Below, one piece after another: positions 60,050 to 64,000 of a stretch of 64,000 nucleotides of DNA. The stretch's first letter is position 1. Each line of letters begins with the position of its first letter. The stretch covers positions 141,916 to 205,915 of the forward strand of contig JAJTHE010000037.1 in NCBI GenBank assembly GCA_021298815.1, read 5' to 3'. This DNA comes from Betaproteobacteria bacterium (GTDB taxonomy: Bacteria; Pseudomonadota; Gammaproteobacteria; Burkholderiales; CAIKXV01). The notes beneath the pieces were generated by a model, which was not told the origin of the DNA, did not search any database, and worked only from the letters and a program-made list of their open reading frames with translations. Made by a program: the position numbers and the translations under genes.

Positions 60050-60556
60050 TCACTCCTCCAGCCCGGACGCCCCCTTCCCCGCCGCCTTCAGAATGCCCGC
60101 CATCAACCCTGCCGACGGCGCAAATCGCTCCGACAGCCGCAGCACACGCGTCAGGCACTGATCGCAACGGCACACATGACGAGCATCAGCCAGGAAGTCA
60201 GGCGCCCGCACGCGCTCGTCGAACGCACTGTCCAGCAACGTCTGCAAGGCGTCGTCGGACGGGTGGCGCGGCACGGACGCCCTGCGGCTGAACAGCACCC
60301 TCGGCGCCTCCTGCACGGAAGCGAGGTCTTCCCTGGTCACCTCGGGCTCGCTGCGGTAGTAGCTGACACTGTCGAGCGCCGGCCGAAGCTTCGCGCCGCG
60401 CAGGATGCCGGCCATCAGCGCGAGGTCGAGCAGCGCCTCGCGACACGTCCGGCAGCCCTCGACGTGGAACGACTCGAGGGTCACGCCCCTGCGTTGCGCG
60501 CCGCCGAGCAGCAGCGCATCCAGCTCTCCGGGATCGAGGTGGCCACGTCTCTCCAT
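60050..60556 (-). CDS. Zinc-finger anti-sigma-like protein with two H-x3-C-x2-C motifs
   Basis: A 168-residue soluble protein starting MERRGHLDPGELDALLLG. It has two ZAS-like motifs: HVEGCRTC around residues 32-39 and HVCRCDQC around residue 125. No membrane segment is seen. It starts 20 bases after the stop of the ECF sigma gene upstream, so it is probably its anti-sigma factor or a co-regulator. Two zinc motifs in one short soluble protein is unusual. Confidence 0.65.
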   Translation of the reverse strand: MERRGHLDPGELDALLLGGAQRRGVTLESFHVEGCRTCREALLDLALMAGILRGAKLRPALDSVSYYRSEPEVTREDLASVQEAPRVLFSRRASVPRHPSDDALQTLLDSAFDERVRAPDFLADARHVCRCDQCLTRVLRLSERFAPSAGLMAGILKAAGKGASGLEE

Positions 60557-60575
60557 GGCTACGCCTCCCGCGCCG

Positions 60576-61211
60576 TCATGCCAGCACCCAGGGACGTTCG
60601 CCCAGCTTCGAAGACAGGCAGTCGCGCAGCGCGCGCGTGCCGCGCGACACCCGCTGCGCCGCATTGGCCTGCGACAGGCCGAGGACGGCGGCGATCGACC
60701 GCTGGTCCAGCTCGTCCTGGTAGCGGCAGGCCACGGCGCTCTGCTGCTCGGGGGACAGGGCGTCGTAGCACTCGGCGATGAACGCGCGCACTTCGGCGAG
60801 GAGGGCATCGCCCGCCGGATCGTCGTGCGCCGGGGGAAGGGCGTGCGCTGTGTCCGTACCCTCCGCACCCACCGCGCCCTCCGCGTCGTCCGCGGGCAGC
60901 GTGTCGTGGTCCGGACGAAACTGCGCGCGGGCGAACGACAGCGCCTCGTTGTGCACGACCTGCCGGAGGAACGGCTCGAAGACCTCGCCCTGCCAGGTGC
61001 GCAGCCGGCGGCAGTCGTCCTCGAGCAGCTTCACGAAGACGCGCTGGGTGACGTCGTCGGCGTCGTGGTGGCCGAGGCGGGTGTCGCGGCGGGCGGTCCA
61101 GTGGATGAAGCGGGTGTAGCGGCGGACGAAGTGCTCGACGGCGGCGGGGTCGTCGGCGATGACGGCGGTGATCAGGGAGCGGTCGGTGCTGAGGTGGGAA
61201 CTGGGCGGCAT
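60576..61211 (-). CDS. ECF-type RNA polymerase sigma factor
   Basis: A 211-residue sigma-70 family protein. Region 2 spans about residues 20-95 (AVEHFVRRYTRFIHWTARRD, then DADDVTQRVFVKLLEDDC). Region 4 is at about 150-205 (LSPEQQSAVACRYQDELDQR, SIAAVLGLSQANAAQRVSRG). The linker between them is long and acidic. It is encoded with the zinc-finger protein downstream. A decayed fragment of a related gene lies at 62324. Confidence 0.88.
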   Translation of the reverse strand: MPPSSHLSTDRSLITAVIADDPAAVEHFVRRYTRFIHWTARRDTRLGHHDADDVTQRVFVKLLEDDCRRLRTWQGEVFEPFLRQVVHNEALSFARAQFRPDHDTLPADDAEGAVGAEGTDTAHALPPAHDDPAGDALLAEVRAFIAECYDALSPEQQSAVACRYQDELDQRSIAAVLGLSQANAAQRVSRGTRALRDCLSSKLGERPWVLA

Positions 61212-61382
61212 TCGGCCGGAGCGGTCGCATTCGGGAGTGGAGAGTACTCAACATGATGCACCGTCTGAAAGCGCTCGGCATGCCGCGCACGCTCGGGACA
61301 CGATCGGCGGTCGAGTTCCGCGGCTTCATACACTATCCTGGATAGGAATTGGCCTCCGCCGTTCCTGCTTGGTCAGAGATTC

Positions 61383-61580
61383 ATGGTCGAGACGCTCACG
61401 CATTCACTTCTGGAACTGATCTACGCCCCCCGAAGCCGGTGGAGTACAGAGGCGCGTACTGCCTTCTCGGAGGATCTTCGAGAGCGATACCCCCGGGTAT
61501 CTGAGCTCGTCGACAATGAGGACGACGAGCGGCGATTCTGGAGGCGCTGTAGATCTTCACTGACCTTTGCTTTTGGCTAG
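61383..61580 (+). CDS. Small hypothetical protein
   Basis: A possible 65-residue product (MVETLTHSLLELIYAPRSRW..., ending SSLTFAFG) with no family I recognise. The segment LRERYPRVSELVDNEDDERR is charged and could be helical. The ribosome site is weak. It lies in a stretch of visibly lower GC than its surroundings. Support is limited to an open frame on an otherwise empty stretch. Confidence 0.3.
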   Translation: MVETLTHSLLELIYAPRSRWSTEARTAFSEDLRERYPRVSELVDNEDDERRFWRRCRSSLTFAFG

Positions 61581-61877
61581 CGTGGAATCGCATCCAGGCA
61601 ACCGGGGGGTCAGCATTGCTTCGGCGCCAACAGTCGCCGCAATGACATCAACACTGTCTGCTTCTGCGTTGACACCAAGACACGCGTGCCATAGCTTCGG
61701 GGCAACGCTTGGACGCTATCGCCAGCTCACCTCACTTGAGTTGACGATCGCCTGTAGCGGTAGCGCCCGATTTTCACCTTCAACGATTGTGCATTGCGCT
61801 AACAGTGCGACCCCTGTCACATCTTTTTCGTTGGGGGGTTTCGAGAGCGCTTCTGCATTTTGTTCACAGAAGCCACC
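61581..61877. other. Intergenic stretch without recognisable gene
   Basis: About 300 bases of lower GC than the flanks (TTG- and AACA-rich). No convincing frame, tRNA or repeat is seen. It probably holds the promoter of the lipoprotein gene that follows. Confidence 0.5.
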
Positions 61878-62234
61878 ATGAGCGTGGGACGAACTCTCTA
61901 CTCGTTGCTTGTCGTCGCTGCCATCTCGGGTTGCGCGACTACTTCAGACATTGCTCCGTTCGGCAAGGACTCGTACATCCTCTCCGCCGGGGATGTGTGG
62001 GGCGTGCACTCCAGCGGGGCACTACAGGTTCGGGCCGTTCAGACCGCTAACGAGTTCTGCCAGAAGCAAGGCAAGGTATTTGTGGTTCGCAACACCAGTA
62101 CAAGTGGAGTTCACGGTTGGTCGCCGACTTCCTCGACACTCGTGTTTAGCTGCGTGCATGACACCGACCCAGAGTTTGTTCGGCCCAACTTGAGGCGGGA
62201 GCCGACCGCGATTATTGAGGATCAGCGCCGTTAG
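61878..62234 (+). CDS. Small outer-membrane-type lipoprotein
   Basis: A 118-residue protein starting MSVGRTLYSLLVVAAISGCA, with a lipobox I-S-G-C at residues 16-19. The mature part (GDVWGVHSSGALQVRAVQTA, NEFCQKQGKVFVVRN) resembles small lipoproteins with a 'Q-x-A-N-x-F-C' pattern found widely in proteobacteria. Two further Cys (in EFCQ and VFSCVHD) may form a disulfide. Function unknown. Base composition is lower in GC than in neighbouring genes. Confidence 0.8.
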   Translation: MSVGRTLYSLLVVAAISGCATTSDIAPFGKDSYILSAGDVWGVHSSGALQVRAVQTANEFCQKQGKVFVVRNTSTSGVHGWSPTSSTLVFSCVHDTDPEFVRPNLRREPTAIIEDQRR

Positions 62235-62323
62235 GCCTTCGGGCGTTGGCTGGTGGTACGCTGGTAGGTCAGCATTCGACCAGCGTTCTGGTGGAGATAG
62301 TCCAGTCACTAGCGGACATTGCA

Positions 62324-62390
62324 GGGACAGTGCGTGGCAGCAGTCGGCGATAAACCCGCGCACTTCGGCGAGCAAGGCATCGCTCGCTGG
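62324..62390 (-). pseudogene. Fragment of an ECF sigma gene
   Basis: The minus strand reads SDALLAEVRGFIADCCHALS, matching DALLAEVRAFIAECYDALS of the sigma factor at 60576. By hand 57 of 67 bases agree with 60752-60818. No sigma text precedes or follows. It is a short relic of a related gene or a partial duplication, between the lipoprotein and helicase genes. Confidence 0.7.
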
Positions 62391-62413
62391 CACGCGTCGA
62401 ACCCGAACCGATC

Positions 62414-64000
62414 TCAAGCTCGCTCCACGCGCCAAACATCCGCACCCGCTTCCCGCACCATTCGCACACGCGCAGCATTTGGAATGCTCCCGCCGAAAAG
62501 CTCTGCCAGTTCTGCCGTCAGCCGATTGGCGGCATCGTCGTTCGGTGTTTCCGCAACCTTGTTGAGCGCTACCTTCACGAACTTGCCGTAGAGCGTGCGG
62601 TCATTGATGCGAAGGACATGCCATCCCGCGGGCAGCCCTTCGCGGTTGTTGCCGAACATGATGCAGAACGAACGCTGCCTGTCTTCCTGGCGAGCTTCGG
62701 CCCCTGTCGGGATCACGGGGAACACGAACCGACCTGGGCCGGGCCTGCGCCAGTAGTCGAGCAGTCGCGCGCCCGTGCGATCGGCAATCGCCTGGTGGAA
62801 GGCATCGCGCAAAGGCTCGGGCGGCACAGGTCCGATGTAACGCAGCTCGTCGGACGCGCTGTCCAGCCGGAAAAAGCTGCCGGGCTTCTCTACGGATCCG
62901 ATCCACGCTGCGATCGGGTTCCGTAACAGGTATGCGCGCCAGCGCGCGTCGGACACGGTATCGACAGCCTCGACCTCCGTCCCGGCGACATCGCTGCGCC
63001 AGGCCTCGCAGGCGAAACGTTCACGGAAATGGCTCACCAGCGCGTCAAGGCCGATTCGATCACGAAATCTGTCGCCAGCAATCATCGCCTCAAGGACGAC
63101 CATCTTGAACGATCGCGTCATCGAGGTGCGCTCGATCTCTTTGAGGAACTCGCCGACTTGTTCGTCGAGCGCGCGATCTATATCGGTCGCGAAGGCCGCG
63201 AGGCCAAGCAGCGAAATCCATCGATCGGTGCCGGTTGCCTTCAGGGCGGTGCCGAGTTTGAAGCCGGATTCGTCGACCCACTCCCTCAGGCTCGGCGCGC
63301 GACCCTTGCGCGCGGCGAGCGCCGTCATAGCCTGAAGCACAGCCTCGCGCTGGGGCATCGCTCGCCGCAGCGAATCGCGCAGCGTCGACAGTGCGACGGG
63401 TTCGATATCCAGCAGCACACCCTCTGGAACGCCGTCCGGACGGGTCCCACCCTCAAGCCATCGTTCGATACGGGTCAGTGCACTCGCGCTTGTCGAACGA
63501 TCGGAGGCACCGTTGAACTCCTGTCCGGCCAGCAGTGACAGTTTGACGTGCGCGTTCCGGTAGTTGCCGATGAAGTCGAGGACGATCAGGACGGGCTTGT
63601 CGCGATGCAAGCGCAGGCCGCGGCCGAGTTGCTGCACGAAGATCGTCATCGACTCGGTGGGCCGCAGGAACAGAACCATGTCGACGACCGGGATGTCGAC
63701 GCCTTCATTGAAAAGGTCGACGGTGAACAGGACGCGCAGCTGCCCGGCAGCGAGTGACGAGATGGCTTCCGCTCGGTCGAGCGACCCTTCACCCGAGTGG
63801 ACCGCAGCAGCGGGGATACCCGCGGCATTGAATGCCGAAGCCATGCGGCTTGCGTGCTCGATCGATGCACAGAAGCCCAGCGCCGCCCGTGATGGATGCT
63901 CGCGGTAACGCTCGATGACCAGGGCGATGCGCTCAGGCGTGACGACGCGAGGGGTCAGCCGCAACGCGTCGTATCCGGTGCGTGCAGCGTTCAGCAGATC
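62414..64000 (-). CDS. Superfamily 2 helicase, C-terminal part (N-terminus outside window)
   Basis: The frame is open to the right edge, so 529 C-terminal residues are seen. The second RecA-like helicase domain is present: AALGFCASIEHASRMASAFN, RVLFTVDLFNEGVDIPVVDM (motif V region) and FVQQLGRGLRLHRDKPVLIV (motif VI Q-x-x-G-R-G-x-R). The tail after about 150 residues resembles DUF3427-type helicases (SLREWVDESGFKLGTALKA), ending with GPVPPEPLRDAFHQAIADRT and KFVKVALNKVAET. Such helicases often carry a PLD nuclease or type III-like N-terminus, which would lie beyond 64000. A defence role is possible but unproven. Confidence 0.85.
   Translation of the reverse strand, partial: DLLNAARTGYDALRLTPRVVTPERIALVIERYREHPSRAALGFCASIEHASRMASAFNAAGIPAAAVHSGEGSLDRAEAISSLAAGQLRVLFTVDLFNEGVDIPVVDMVLFLRPTESMTIFVQQLGRGLRLHRDKPVLIVLDFIGNYRNAHVKLSLLAGQEFNGASDRSTSASALTRIERWLEGGTRPDGVPEGVLLDIEPVALSTLRDSLRRAMPQREAVLQAMTALAARKGRAPSLREWVDESGFKLGTALKATGTDRWISLLGLAAFATDIDRALDEQVGEFLKEIERTSMTRSFKMVVLEAMIAGDRFRDRIGLDALVSHFRERFACEAWRSDVAGTEVEAVDTVSDARWRAYLLRNPIAAWIGSVEKPGSFFRLDSASDELRYIGPVPPEPLRDAFHQAIADRTGARLLDYWRRPGPGRFVFPVIPTGAEARQEDRQRSFCIMFGNNREGLPAGWHVLRINDRTLYGKFVKVALNKVAETPNDDAANRLTAELAELFGGSIPNAARVRMVREAGADVWRVERA

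Overview
The window is GC-rich and densely coded. It reads as a chromosomal segment of a betaproteobacterium, probably Burkholderiales. The main reason is eleven complete Bug/TctC-type periplasmic receptors, a family greatly expanded in that group. They sit beside small catabolic enzyme modules, and no TctA/TctB membrane subunit is present. A LysR regulator, an ECF sigma factor and AGGAGG-type ribosome sites fit this. No rRNA, tRNA, IS element or CRISPR array was recognised.

Layout. 0-11.6 kb: a metallo-beta-lactamase-fold enzyme cut by the left edge, a frameshifted TAXI receptor, then catabolic modules (DUF1028, two amidohydrolases, a 3-hydroxyisobutyrate-dehydrogenase-like enzyme, a LigI-like lactonase), each next to a Bug receptor. 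An AbrB/PIN toxin-antitoxin (TA) pair lies between them. 11.6-14 kb: a TA locus with a gutted toxin, a TerB/DUF697 protein and a CBS protein. 14-20 kb: cupin, two Bug receptors, a PRISE-type reductase, an alpha/beta hydrolase and a class IV aminotransferase. 20-24 kb: VapBC-like and MqsRA TA pairs, DUF6544, and an Acg-like flavoprotein. 24-30 kb: three Bug receptors, a 2-oxoglutarate/Fe oxygenase, a CMD-family protein and a Gfo/Idh/MocA oxidoreductase. 30-38.7 kb: a complete Wadjet operon (jetABCD) facing a divergent Xre-ImmA gene and a broken PIN gene. 38.7-51 kb: hydantoinase A/B with LysR, then a putative hydratase/lyase pathway (two ICL/PEP-mutase proteins, LeuC/LeuD-like subunits, an isochorismatase-like protein). 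51-60 kb: a dense TA/defence island. 60-64 kb: ECF sigma with a zinc-finger partner, a small lipoprotein, and a helicase running off the right edge.

Two themes stand out. First, substrate-capture proteins are shuffled next to enzymes as 'receptor + enzyme' modules, probably sharing membrane subunits encoded elsewhere. Second, TA loci are numerous and asymmetric. Several toxins are internally deleted or cut to a stub (11934, 38327, 52309, 54192), while their antitoxins stay intact, and several other antitoxins stand alone (51521, 56105, 58079). Many TA units keep a perfect inverted repeat just upstream. The best candidates for a little-described system are the wHTH/nucleotidyltransferase pair at 56540-57792, which has a 24-bp palindrome, and the Xre-ImmA gene facing Wadjet, whose zinc-protease motif is degenerate.
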